Part shown: positions 39,725-47,570 of the stretch, piece by piece
How positions within the stretch are numbered: the stretch's first letter is position 1
How the letters are laid out: every line of letters begins with the position of its first letter
Assembly (NCBI RefSeq): GCF_012273515.2
Contig: NZ_CP050975.2
Location: 3,100,001-3,164,000 of the forward strand
Reading direction: 5' to 3'
Length of the DNA stretch: 64,000 nucleotides
Source of the DNA: Streptomyces sp. RPA4-2
GTDB taxonomy: Bacteria; Actinomycetota; Actinomycetes; Streptomycetales; Streptomycetaceae
Translations under genes and position numbers: made by a program
Notes under the pieces: generated by a model
Databases searched by the model: none
Told to the model about the DNA's origin: nothing
Seen by the model: the letters and a program-made list of their open reading frames with translations, nothing else

Positions 39725-41194
39725 ATGCCCGAGCTCACCCCACGCCACCGCCTCCTGGTGCTCGCGATCTGCTGCATGAGTCTGCTGATCGTGAGTCTGG
39801 ACAACACGGTGCTGAACGTCGCCCTGCCCTCGATGCAGAAGGAACTGCACGCGAGCGTCGCCGGCCTCCAGTGGACGATCGACGCGTACACGCTGGTCCT
39901 CGCGTCGCTGCTGATGCTCGCGGGTTCGACGGCCGACCGCATCGGCCGGCGCCGGATCTTCAAGGCGGGCCTGGTGATCTTCACCCTCGGCTCGGTGCTG
40001 TGCTCCCTCGCCCCGAACCTCGAATCGCTGGTCGCCTTCCGCATGGTGCAGGCGGTCGGCGGTTCCATGCTGAACCCGGTGGCGATGTCGATCATCACCA
40101 ACACCTTCACGGACCCGCGCGAGCGCGCCCGCGCGATCGGGGCCTGGGGCGCCGTGGTCGGCATATCGATGGCCGCGGGCCCGCTGGTCGGCGGACTGCT
40201 GGTGGACTCGGTCGGCTGGCGCTCGATCTTCTGGATCAATCTCCCGGTGGGCCTCGCCGCCCTCCTGCTCACCTGGCGGTACGTCCCTGAGTCCCGCGCC
40301 CCCAAGGCCCGCCGCCCCGACCCGGTCGGCCAGCTCCTCGTCATCGCGCTGCTCGGCTCGCTGACGTACGCGATCATCGAGGCGCCCAGTTCCGGCGTCG
40401 CCAGGACCGCCGCGTTCGGCGCGATCGCTGTCGCCGCCCTGCTCGGCATCCTCCGGTACGAACCCCGGCGCGCCGAACCTCTCATCGATCTGCGCTTCTT
40501 CCGCTCGGCGCCGTTCAGCGGGGCCACGGTCATCGCCGTCAGCGCGTTCGCGGCGCTCAGCGGCTTCCTGTTCCTGTCGACGCTCTATCTGCAGAACGTC
40601 CGCGGCCTGGACGCGCTGCACGCGGGCCTGTGGATGCTGCCCATGGCGGCGATGTGCTTCGTGTGCGCGCCGCTGTCCGGGCGACTGGTCGGCAGTCGGG
40701 GGCCGCGTCTGTCCCTGCTGATCGCGGGGGTCGCGACCACCGCGAGCGGGCTGCTGTTCGCCGCCTTCGAGGCCGAGACGTCGAACGTCACGCTCGTCAT
40801 CGGCTACGTCCTGTTCGGCCTGGGCTTCGGCTTCGTCAACGCCCCCATCACCAACACCGCCGTCTCCGGGATGCCCCGCACCCAGGCCGGTGTCGCCGCG
40901 GCCGTCGCCTCGACCAGCCGCCAGATCGGCGGCACCCTGGGCGTCGCCGTGATCGGCGCCGTCCTCGCGTCCGGCATCCACGCCTCCGCGTACCGGGAGA
41001 CGTTCGTCTCGGCCGCCCGCCCCGGCTGGTGGATCCTCACCGGCTGCGGTCTCGCCGTCCTCGTCCTCGGCGCCCTGACCAGCGGACGCTGGGCACGCGG
41101 CACCGCCGAACGCACGGCGAGGCAGCTGGCACCCGCGGAGGTGGAGACGCGCGAACCGGTGGGCGCCCGCTCCCAGGACGCGCCGGCGGCCTGA
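39725..41194 (+). CDS. MFS transporter, DHA2 (14-helix drug exporter) family
   Basis: A 489-residue membrane protein with about 14 hydrophobic helices. It carries DHA2 motifs: SLDNTVLNVALPSM in helix 1, STADRIGRRRIFKAG after helix 2, and GGSMLNPVAMSIITNTF plus GAVVGISMAAGPLVGGLLVDSVGWRSIFWINLPVG in helices 4-5. It probably exports a drug or small metabolite by proton exchange. The promoter is leaderless with an embedded operator-like sequence, but no regulator of this gene is adjacent. It ends five bases from the convergent regulator gene. Confidence 0.92.
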   Translation: MPELTPRHRLLVLAICCMSLLIVSLDNTVLNVALPSMQKELHASVAGLQWTIDAYTLVLASLLMLAGSTADRIGRRRIFKAGLVIFTLGSVLCSLAPNLESLVAFRMVQAVGGSMLNPVAMSIITNTFTDPRERARAIGAWGAVVGISMAAGPLVGGLLVDSVGWRSIFWINLPVGLAALLLTWRYVPESRAPKARRPDPVGQLLVIALLGSLTYAIIEAPSSGVARTAAFGAIAVAALLGILRYEPRRAEPLIDLRFFRSAPFSGATVIAVSAFAALSGFLFLSTLYLQNVRGLDALHAGLWMLPMAAMCFVCAPLSGRLVGSRGPRLSLLIAGVATTASGLLFAAFEAETSNVTLVIGYVLFGLGFGFVNAPITNTAVSGMPRTQAGVAAAVASTSRQIGGTLGVAVIGAVLASGIHASAYRETFVSAARPGWWILTGCGLAVLVLGALTSGRWARGTAERTARQLAPAEVETREPVGARSQDAPAA

Positions 41195-41199
41195 GCGCT

Positions 41200-42144
41200 T
41201 CAGAAGGCCCGGGGGGTGCCGACCCCCTGGGCCGCCTCGGTCTCCGCCGCCCGCGCGATCTCGTACAGCTTCTCCAGCCCCGCACGGCTCGCCTCGTCGG
41301 TGGGGGCGTACGTCACCATCCGGGCGCCCATGTCGGGGGCGAGCCACAGGTCGGTGTGGTCGAGGGTGAGGAGCCCGACGTACGGGTTGAGGAACTGCTT
41401 GGTCTTGCTGCGGGAGCCGCCGAACACCTCGTACCGCTCCCAGATCTCGCGGAACTCCGCCGACTCCGTCCGCAGTCGCTTGACCAGCATCTTCCAGGCG
41501 GGCTCGCCGAGATGTCCGGCCATCGAGGCGCGCAGCTTGGCGGCCATCATGCGCATGGTCTCGTCGAGGAGCACGATCGACCTGCGCCACTCCTCGTGGG
41601 TGTAGACGAGGACCATGCAGTTGCGGTCCTCGGGCGCCACCGCGTCCAGGTCGCTCATCATCAGCCGGGCGTAGGTGCGGTTGTACGCCAGGATGTCGTA
41701 CCGGCTGTTCTGGATGCAGGCCGGGACCGGCTCCAGCTGGGTCAGCATGTGGCGCAGCGCCGGGGTGAGGGTCGGGCACCGCGCGGCGGGCGTGGGGTCG
41801 ACGGCGCCGGCAAGTTGGAAGAGGTGGCCGCGCTCGCTGGAGTCCAGCAGCAGGGTGCGGGCCAGCGCGTCGAGAACCTGTTCGGAGACCTGGATGTCGC
41901 GGGCCTGTTCGAGCCAGGTGTACCAGGTGACGCCGACGGCCGAGAGCTGGGCGACCTCCTCGCGGCGCAGTCCCGGGGTGCGCCGGCGGTGGCCGCGGGG
42001 CAGTCCGACCTGCTCGGGCGGGATGCGTTCGCGCCGGTTGCGCAGGAAGGCGGCGAGTTCGTGCCGCCGGATCGCGCTTCCGCGCGGGGCGGCGCCGGCG
42101 GCCGGCTCCGGGGTGGTGGTCGTCTCCCGCACCATCGTCGTCAT
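41200..42144 (-). CDS. MmyB-type helix-turn-helix regulator
   Basis: A 314-residue regulator. The N-terminal XRE-like domain is LAAFLRNRRERIPPEQVGLP, then RTPGLRREEVAQLSAVGVTWYTWLEQAR. The C-terminal MmyB-like ligand-binding domain has DILAYNRTYARLM, LLDETMRMMAAKLRASMAGHLGEP and a predicted PAS-like core. Regulators of this group are abundant in Streptomyces and often control a neighbouring enzyme or exporter. The divergent MFS gene, separated by 100 bases rich in CTGGTACCAG-type sites, is the likely target. Confidence 0.9.
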   Translation of the reverse strand: MTTMVRETTTTPEPAAGAAPRGSAIRRHELAAFLRNRRERIPPEQVGLPRGHRRRTPGLRREEVAQLSAVGVTWYTWLEQARDIQVSEQVLDALARTLLLDSSERGHLFQLAGAVDPTPAARCPTLTPALRHMLTQLEPVPACIQNSRYDILAYNRTYARLMMSDLDAVAPEDRNCMVLVYTHEEWRRSIVLLDETMRMMAAKLRASMAGHLGEPAWKMLVKRLRTESAEFREIWERYEVFGGSRSKTKQFLNPYVGLLTLDHTDLWLAPDMGARMVTYAPTDEASRAGLEKLYEIARAAETEAAQGVGTPRAF

Positions 42145-42176
42145 GTCTCCAGACTGCCGTCCGCCGGAACCTGTTG

Positions 42177-42218
42177 CCAGGTACTGCCTCTACCAGGATA
42201 AGGAGACTCTGGTACCAG
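42177..42218. promoter_or_regulatory. operator cluster between regulator and MFS gene
   Basis: The perfect palindrome CTGGTACCAG (42209-42218), the near copy CCAGGTACTG (42177-42186) and a TACCAG half-site at 42191 lie in the divergent promoter region. They are probable binding sites of the MmyB-type regulator. Confidence 0.55.
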
Positions 42219-42244
42219 CCTGAGGGTGGGACGAAGCTCTTTAC

Positions 42245-43675
42245 GTGACCGAAACCGGAACCCTGACCACACCAGTCCGATCACCGTCCGCGCCACCCCT
42301 GCTGGGTGGTCTCGGACTCTTCACCGTGCTGCTCGGCGCGGCACTCCCGCTCATCGACTTCTTCATCGTCAACGTGGCCCTCCCGACCATCGGCCGGGAC
42401 CTGAACGCGGGCGAGGCCGTCCTCGAACTCGTCGTCGCCGGGTACGGGGTCTCGTACGCCGTCCTGCTCGTCCTGGGCGGCCGGCTCGGCGACCTCTTCG
42501 GGCGACGGCAGCTCTTCCTCGGGGGCATGGCGGCCTTCGGCCTGACCTCGCTGGCGTGCGGGCTCGCGCCCAGCGCCTGGACGCTGGTCGCGGCCCGTGT
42601 CGCACAGGGCGCGGCGTCCGCCGCGATGCTGCCGCAGGTGCTCGCCACCATCCAGTCGGCGACCGCGGGCGGCCGCCGTGCCAAGGCCATGGGCCTGTAC
42701 GGCGCGACGGCCGGGCTCTCCATGGTCGCCGGGCAGATACTCGGCGGCCTCCTGGTCGCCGCGGACATCGCGGGCACCGGCTGGCGCGCGGTGTTCCTCG
42801 TGAACGTGCCCGTCGTCGTGCTCGGCCTGGTGCTGGCCGCACGGGCGGTCCCCGAGACCCGCTCGCAGCACCCGGAGCCGATCGACACCCCCGGCACCGT
42901 CCTGCTCGCGCTGTCGCTGCTGACGCTCCTGGCCCCGCTGACCGAGGGCCGCGCGGCGGGCTGGCCGCTGTGGACCTGGCTGTCGCTGGCCCTGTTCCCC
43001 CTCGTGGCCGCGGCATTCTACTTCGTCGAGCGCCGCGAGGACCGGGCCGGCCGCACTCCCCTGGTGCCACCGAGCCTGTTCGCGCTGACCTCGCTGCGCC
43101 GGGGCCTGATCATGATCGTGCCGTTCTCGATCGGCTTCAGCGGATTCATGTTCGTGATCGCGGTGGCGCTTCAGCGGGGCGCGGGCCTCGGTCCGGTCGC
43201 GGCCGGGCTGGCACTCGCCCCGATGGCCGTCGTCTTCTTCTTCACCTCCCTCTGCGGGCCGCGGCTGATCGCCCGCTACGGCACCCGGGTCGTCACCGCG
43301 GGCGGCCTGATCCAGGTGGTGGGCGTGGCCCTCATCACGCTGACCGCGTGGCGGTCCTGGCCGGACCTCGGGGTGTGGGAGCTGCTCCCGGGCGCGGCGG
43401 TCGCCGGTGCGGGGCAGGCGCTCCAGCTGCCGGTGCTCATCCGGATCGTCCTCTCCGAGGTGCCGGCCGCGCGGGCCGGTGTCGGCAGCGGCGTCATGGC
43501 GACCACCCAGCAGTCGGCGCTCGCCGTCGGCGTCGCCACCCTGGGCACCCTGTTCCTGTCCCTAGTCCCCGGCCACGGCATGCGGGACGCCCTGGTGACG
43601 ACGCTCCTGGTGCAGCTGGCGGGCGTGGTCCTGACGACGGCACTGAGCCTGCGGCTGCCGCGCACGGTCGGCTGA
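42245..43675 (+). CDS. MFS transporter, DHA2 family
   Basis: A 476-residue drug-exporter-type membrane protein. Helix 1 has LIDFFIVNVALPTIGRDL; loop 2-3 has GGRLGDLFGRRQLFLGG; helix 5 has GATAGLSMVAGQILGG, the antiporter motif region, and VFLVNVPVVV. About 14 helices are predicted. GTG 42245 is chosen without a strong ribosome-binding site. It is divergent from the MmyB-type regulator and likely controlled by it. The substrate is unknown. Confidence 0.9.
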   Translation: MTETGTLTTPVRSPSAPPLLGGLGLFTVLLGAALPLIDFFIVNVALPTIGRDLNAGEAVLELVVAGYGVSYAVLLVLGGRLGDLFGRRQLFLGGMAAFGLTSLACGLAPSAWTLVAARVAQGAASAAMLPQVLATIQSATAGGRRAKAMGLYGATAGLSMVAGQILGGLLVAADIAGTGWRAVFLVNVPVVVLGLVLAARAVPETRSQHPEPIDTPGTVLLALSLLTLLAPLTEGRAAGWPLWTWLSLALFPLVAAAFYFVERREDRAGRTPLVPPSLFALTSLRRGLIMIVPFSIGFSGFMFVIAVALQRGAGLGPVAAGLALAPMAVVFFFTSLCGPRLIARYGTRVVTAGGLIQVVGVALITLTAWRSWPDLGVWELLPGAAVAGAGQALQLPVLIRIVLSEVPAARAGVGSGVMATTQQSALAVGVATLGTLFLSLVPGHGMRDALVTTLLVQLAGVVLTTALSLRLPRTVG

Positions 43676-43841
43676 CGGCATCGCCGCGCGGGCTGATCGG
43701 CGGGCGGCCGGGGGGCGGCCCCACCGGCGCCTGACCGCCGGGTGCAGGCCCCCTGGCCGACCCCCGGAGGGGCCGGCCGGACGCGGACCGGCCGGCGGGT
43801 TCGGACGGTGACGGGAACGGCCGGCGACGGCCCCGCCGAGA

Positions 43842-43889
43842 CCGACCGATGACGGGCCGATCGAGGCCGACCGGTGACGGGCCGATCGA
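43842..43889 (+). repeat. 25-bp tandem duplication
   Basis: CCGACCGATGACGGGCCGAT and a copy with one change lie 25 bases apart in the 512-base gap after the MFS gene. The gap (43676-44187) contains no credible gene; most of it is GC-rich and repetitive. Confidence 0.7.
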
Positions 43890-43974
43890 CGTGGAGGACG
43901 GCACGGGGACGGCTGGACAACGACGGACCGTACGGCGCCCCTCCCCGGGCCGGGGGCCCATCACGAGCCGGACC

Positions 43975-44200
43975 GTGGCGGACCAGGACGGACGCCGTGC
44001 CCGTGCCGGGCCGGTGCCCACCGGGCCGCGCGGGTCGGATCAGTGGCGGACCGGCACGGACGCCGTAGCGGGGCCGTACCCGGCCGGGGCCCACCCGGCC
44101 GCGGCGGGTCGGATCAGTGGCGGACCGGCACGGACGCCGTAGCGGGGCCGTACCCGGCCGGGGCCCACCCGGCCGCGGCGGGTCGGATCAGTGGCGGACC
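43975..44200 (+). repeat. 74-bp tandem repeat at the 3' end of the VOC fusion gene
   Basis: Two identical 74-bp copies (44032-44105 and 44106-44179) are followed by the first 21 bases of a third, which contains the stop codon of the minus-strand gene. A diverged copy precedes them from 43975. Each copy repeats the sequence of the gene's last codons and stop. Confidence 0.92.
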
Positions 44201-45300
44201 AGGCAGAACGGGTGCCCGGCCGGGTCCGCGTAGATGTGCCAGCCGCGCCCGTCGGAGTCGTCCAGTACGGTCGCACCCCGCGCCAGGACCCGTTCGCGCG
44301 CGAGGTCCAGGTCCGGGACGCCGAAGTCCAGATGGAACTGCTGGGGCCGGCTGGGCTCGGGCCAGCGCGGCGGCTCGTACTCCGCGACCCGTTGGAAGGC
44401 CAGGACCGGACCGGACGGCGTGTGGAGCGTCGCCCAGCCCTCGCCGAGCGCCCAGCGCGGGTCGGGCCGGTCGACCTCACCGCCGAGCAGGTCCGCGTAG
44501 AACCCGGCGAGCCGGTGCGGGTCCGGGCAGTCCAGCACGACGCACTGCAACTCGGCGGTGACGGGGGCCGGCCCCGGTCCGGCCGGCGGAGCGACCAGGG
44601 CCGGCGACTGGCCCGAACGCCGCAGGGCGTCCGCGACGAAGCCGCCGGACTTCAGCTCCTCGACGAGATCGCGGAGGAAGCGGACGGTCTCGCGGCGGCG
44701 GGTCCTGGTCGTGCCGACCGCCTGCCGGATCTGCATGAACCGGCCCTCGATCAGCCGGAGTTCGGGATGTTCCGCGACATACGCGGTCATCGGCTGCCGG
44801 ATCCCGGCCGCGGCCTCCAGTCCCCCGGCGCGGAACGCCTCGACGCCTTCGTCCCCGCGTACGACGCTCGCGTGCCGCAGCGTGCGGGACAGGAACAGGT
44901 CGTAGGCGGACCCGCGTTTCACACCGATCCGTACACCGGGACGGTCGACGTCGGCGGCGCTCACGTGGTCCGAGTCGCGGGGCACGGCGTACACGCCCTC
45001 GATCACCACGTACGGCTCCGTGAAGGCGACTTCGGCCTCGCGTGCGGGCTCGACGGCCAGGAAGCAGAGGTCGGCGCGGCCCTCCGCCATCGCCTCGTAG
45101 GACTTGCGGGCCGCGTCGAAGCAGAGGAGTTCCACGGGGAGGCCCAGCCGCGCGCCGATCTCGCGCGCGAGGTCCACGGTGATGCCGGCCGGGGACTGCG
45201 GAGTGCCCCGGGCCAGTACCGGATTGCCCAGGTTGATGGAGGCCCGCAGCGTGCCGTTCGGTGCGAGATCCCGCGCGATGGCGGCGGCTTCGGTCGTCAT
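44188..45300 (-). CDS. fusion of solute-binding-protein-like domain and VOC domain
   Basis: A 370-residue protein of two parts. Residues 1-230 resemble a family 3 amino-acid-type binding protein (LRASINLGNPVLARG, GITVDLAREIGARLGLPVEL, VAFTEPYVVIEGVYAV, IGVKRGSAYDLFLSR) but have no signal peptide or lipobox. After a Pro-rich linker, residues 250-370 form a VOC/glyoxalase-like domain (LQCVVLDCPDPHRLAGFYADLLGG, FHLDFGVPDLDLAR, IYADPAGHPFCLVRH). The domains are in one continuous frame, so this looks like a real cytoplasmic fusion, perhaps an intracellular ligand sensor or resistance protein. The function is unknown. The stop codon lies in a 74-bp tandem repeat. Confidence 0.82.
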   Translation of the reverse strand: MTTEAAAIARDLAPNGTLRASINLGNPVLARGTPQSPAGITVDLAREIGARLGLPVELLCFDAARKSYEAMAEGRADLCFLAVEPAREAEVAFTEPYVVIEGVYAVPRDSDHVSAADVDRPGVRIGVKRGSAYDLFLSRTLRHASVVRGDEGVEAFRAGGLEAAAGIRQPMTAYVAEHPELRLIEGRFMQIRQAVGTTRTRRRETVRFLRDLVEELKSGGFVADALRRSGQSPALVAPPAGPGPAPVTAELQCVVLDCPDPHRLAGFYADLLGGEVDRPDPRWALGEGWATLHTPSGPVLAFQRVAEYEPPRWPEPSRPQQFHLDFGVPDLDLARERVLARGATVLDDSDGRGWHIYADPAGHPFCLVRH

Positions 45301-45441
45301 GCGGCGGAGTCTAGGCGGACGGCCTCACGGCGCCGTCGGTCAACTCATGACCCGAGAGCCCCCGTTGATCTTCTCCATGCTGCACACTCCTTGCTGCACA
45401 TGCCTTGCCGGGCAAGGGGAACGGAAACACCAGGAGGTTCC

Positions 45442-45648
45442 ATGCTGCAGATCAACACGAGCAAGGTGAGCCGCTGGGACCAGCACGGCCGCGAGCACGT
45501 CGTCCACGTCCAGCGGACGGGGATGCAGCGCACGATCAGGTGCGGTACCTGCGGCTGGCGCAAGAGCGCGCAGTTCCTGCCGTGGCTGAAGGCCGAGGAG
45601 CACCTCGCCGAGGCCCACCAGGCGACGGTGGACCCGACGGAGAGCTGA
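45442..45648 (+). CDS. small zinc-finger-like protein
   Basis: A 68-residue protein with IRCGTCGWRKSAQFLPWLKAEEHLAEAHQ: a CxxC pair followed by an HxxxxH pair, a plausible C2H2-type zinc site. ATG 45442 follows a perfect AGGAGG by four bases. Small proteins of this type are common in Streptomyces without known function. It stands alone between a divergent fusion gene and a convergent TetR gene. A short inverted repeat, CCTTGC/GCAAGG, precedes it at about 45402. Confidence 0.8.
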   Translation: MLQINTSKVSRWDQHGREHVVHVQRTGMQRTIRCGTCGWRKSAQFLPWLKAEEHLAEAHQATVDPTES

Positions 45649-45671
45649 GCACTCTCCGCCGGGTCCGCCGG

Positions 45672-46271
45672 TCAGGGGCGCAGGCCGCGCAGGACGAGGT
45701 CGACGACCGCCGTGAACTCGGCCTCGATGCCCGGCTGTTCCCATTCGCGGGCGTAGGCCGGGTCGTGGAAGCGGTTCGTGGCGTCGAAGAGCGCGCGGGC
45801 CGTCGCGGCGGCGCCGCCGTCCACCGCCGCGAAGTCCCCCTCGCGCACACCCCGGCCGACGATGTCCGTGAGCTGGCCGACGAGCTCCAGGACGTGTTCC
45901 TCGACCACGCTGCTGGTGTCGGCGAGGAGCACCGTGTACGTGGCGAACAGCTCGGGGTCGTCGCCCGCCTTGTGCCGCTTGGCGGCGAACAGCGCTCCGA
46001 ACCACTGCCTGAGCGCCTCGGGAGGCGTCTCGTCCGTCGTCCCGGCGATCCGGCCCAGCGTCTGCGACGTGCGGTCCAGCCAGCGTTTGGTGACCGCCTC
46101 CCGCAGTGCCGCCTTCGTACGGAAGTGGCGGTAGACGCTGCCGTGGCTGACGCCGAGCGCGCGGGCCACGTCCACCACGGTGGCCTTGGCCGGGCCGTGG
46201 CGGCGCAGCACCTCCTCGGTGACTTCGAGGATGCGCTCGGCGGTCAGGGTCTCGCTGGTCGGTGGTGCCAT
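45672..46271 (-). CDS. TetR family regulator
   Basis: A 199-residue TetR-type repressor. The helix-turn-helix is TAERILEVTEEVLRRHGPAKATVVDVARALGVSHGSVYRHFRTKAALREAV. The C-terminal ligand domain is helical, with LFATYTVLLADTSSVV and RALFDATNRFHDPAYA. ATG 46271 is chosen. It lies 26 bases after the aldo-keto reductase gene on the same strand, so the two are probably cotranscribed, and the inverted repeat upstream of that gene is the likely operator. Confidence 0.9.
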   Translation of the reverse strand: MAPPTSETLTAERILEVTEEVLRRHGPAKATVVDVARALGVSHGSVYRHFRTKAALREAVTKRWLDRTSQTLGRIAGTTDETPPEALRQWFGALFAAKRHKAGDDPELFATYTVLLADTSSVVEEHVLELVGQLTDIVGRGVREGDFAAVDGGAAATARALFDATNRFHDPAYAREWEQPGIEAEFTAVVDLVLRGLRP

Positions 46272-46297
46272 GACGACGACCGTACCCGGCGGTACTG

Positions 46298-47302
46298 TCA
46301 GCGCTCCGTGCCGAGGTGGGACATCTGCGCCCGCGGGTAGCGGTCGCCCGCGGCGGCGCCGTCCGGCACGGCCTCCTCGATGGCGGTGAGGTCCCCGGCG
46401 TCGAGGGTGATGTCCAGGGCGCCGAGCGCCTCCGCCAGCCGCTGCCGGGTGCGGGAGCCGACCAGCGGCACGATGTCCTCGCCGCGCGAGAGCACCCAGG
46501 CGATGGCAATCTGGGCGACGGAGACGCCCTTCTGCTCGGCGACCTTGCGCAGCGCCTCGACGAGGGTGAGGTTGTGCCGCAGGTTCTCGCCCTGGAAACG
46601 GGGGCTCATGGTCCGGAAGTCGTTCGCGCCGAGCTGCCGGTCGGCGGTGAAGTGGCCGGAGATCAGACCGCGGGAGAGCACGCCGTACGCGGTGATCGAG
46701 ATGCCCAGCTCGCGGGTGGTCGGCAGCACCTCGTCCTCGATGCCGCGGGAGATGAGCGAGTACTCGATCTGCAGGTCGCTGATGGGGGCGGTGGCGGCGG
46801 CCCGGCGGATGGTGTCGGCGCCGACCTCGCTGAGGCCGATGTGCCGGACGTGGCCCTTCTCGACCAGTTCGGCGATCGCGCCGACCGTCTCCTCGATGGG
46901 CACGCCGGGGTCGGCCCGCGCGATCCGGTAGACGTCGATGTGGTCCACCCCGAGGCGCTGGAGGGAGTACGCGGCGAAGTTCTTCACCGCGGCGGGGCGG
47001 CCGTCGTAGCCGCTCCAGCCGCCGTCCGGGTCGCGCAGCGCGCCGAACTTGACGCTGGTGAGGGCCTGTTCGCGCAGGGCGGCGGGGGCGGTGCGCAGGG
47101 CTTCGCCGATGAGCATCTCGTTGTGGCCCATGGCATAGAAGTCGCCGGTGTCCAGCAGGGTCACGCCGGCTTCGAGTGCGGCGTGGACGGTCGCGATGGA
47201 CTCGGCCCGGTCCGCGTCGCCGTACAGCGCGGACATGCCCATGCAGCCGAGGCCGAGGGCGGAGACCTGGGGACCGGTCGTTCCGAGGGGGCGGGTGCGC
47301 AT
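46298..47302 (-). CDS. aldo/keto reductase
   Basis: A 334-residue NADPH-dependent reductase of the AKR superfamily. Motifs: VSALGLGCMGMSALYG at the N-terminus, LLDTGDFYAMGHNEMLIGEAL where the usual D-x-A-x-x-Y is DTGDFY with tyrosine present, LQRLGVDHIDVYRIARADP, HIGLSEVGADTIRRA and IVPLVGSRTRQRLAEAL, which binds the cofactor. ATG 47302 follows AAGGAA. It precedes a TetR gene and is itself preceded by a strong inverted repeat, which suggests induction by a small toxic or signalling carbonyl compound. Confidence 0.92.
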   Translation of the reverse strand: MRTRPLGTTGPQVSALGLGCMGMSALYGDADRAESIATVHAALEAGVTLLDTGDFYAMGHNEMLIGEALRTAPAALREQALTSVKFGALRDPDGGWSGYDGRPAAVKNFAAYSLQRLGVDHIDVYRIARADPGVPIEETVGAIAELVEKGHVRHIGLSEVGADTIRRAAATAPISDLQIEYSLISRGIEDEVLPTTRELGISITAYGVLSRGLISGHFTADRQLGANDFRTMSPRFQGENLRHNLTLVEALRKVAEQKGVSVAQIAIAWVLSRGEDIVPLVGSRTRQRLAEALGALDITLDAGDLTAIEEAVPDGAAAGDRYPRAQMSHLGTER

Positions 47303-47361
47303 GAAGGTTCCTTGGGTTGGGGGCGGGGGCCGTACAGGTGACCCGTACCCACCATGGCATG

Positions 47362-47393
47362 ACAGCTGACAGATTTCAATATCTGTCAGCTGT
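47362..47393 (-). promoter_or_regulatory. 13-bp inverted repeat, probable TetR operator
   Basis: ACAGCTGACAGAT and its exact complement are separated by six bases, 60 bases before the aldo-keto reductase start. On the minus strand TTGAAA lies in the centre and could be the -35. The TetR gene is the next one in the same transcript. Confidence 0.75.
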
Positions 47394-47480
47394 TACATGT
47401 CAGCCACGCCGCTCTAAGCCGCCCCGTAGGCCATCACCGCCATAGCCGCCACCCCCGCCGTCACCGCCATCACCCCTATT

Positions 47481-47512
47481 TGGTCCAGACCTATTGACGA
47501 CAGGTCTGGACC
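47481..47512 (+). promoter_or_regulatory. paired DasR-like sites and promoter of the chitinase gene
   Basis: TGGTCCAGACCT and AGGTCTGGACC form an exact 11-bp inverted repeat, and each arm is itself a GGTC-N2-GACC palindrome like the DasR element. A -35 TTGACG lies between them (47494-47499). In Streptomyces, chitinase promoters carry such sites and DasR represses them until N-acetylglucosamine signals appear. Confidence 0.75.
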
Positions 47513-47570
47513 GCGCGCACTGTCATGCATGCGACACGCCCCTCCTTCCCCCCACTCCAGGAGGCCCCGC

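Noticed and set aside
43975..44200. Possible CRISPR or iteron array
   Set aside because: Copies are directly adjacent without spacers and end in a gene; no replication or cas gene is nearby.
47414..47527. Short minus-strand frame ending in a hydrophobic Ala/Val/Met segment between the AKR and chitinase genes
   Set aside because: It covers the DasR-like sites and chitinase promoter and has no clear ribosome-binding site; coding potential is not convincing.
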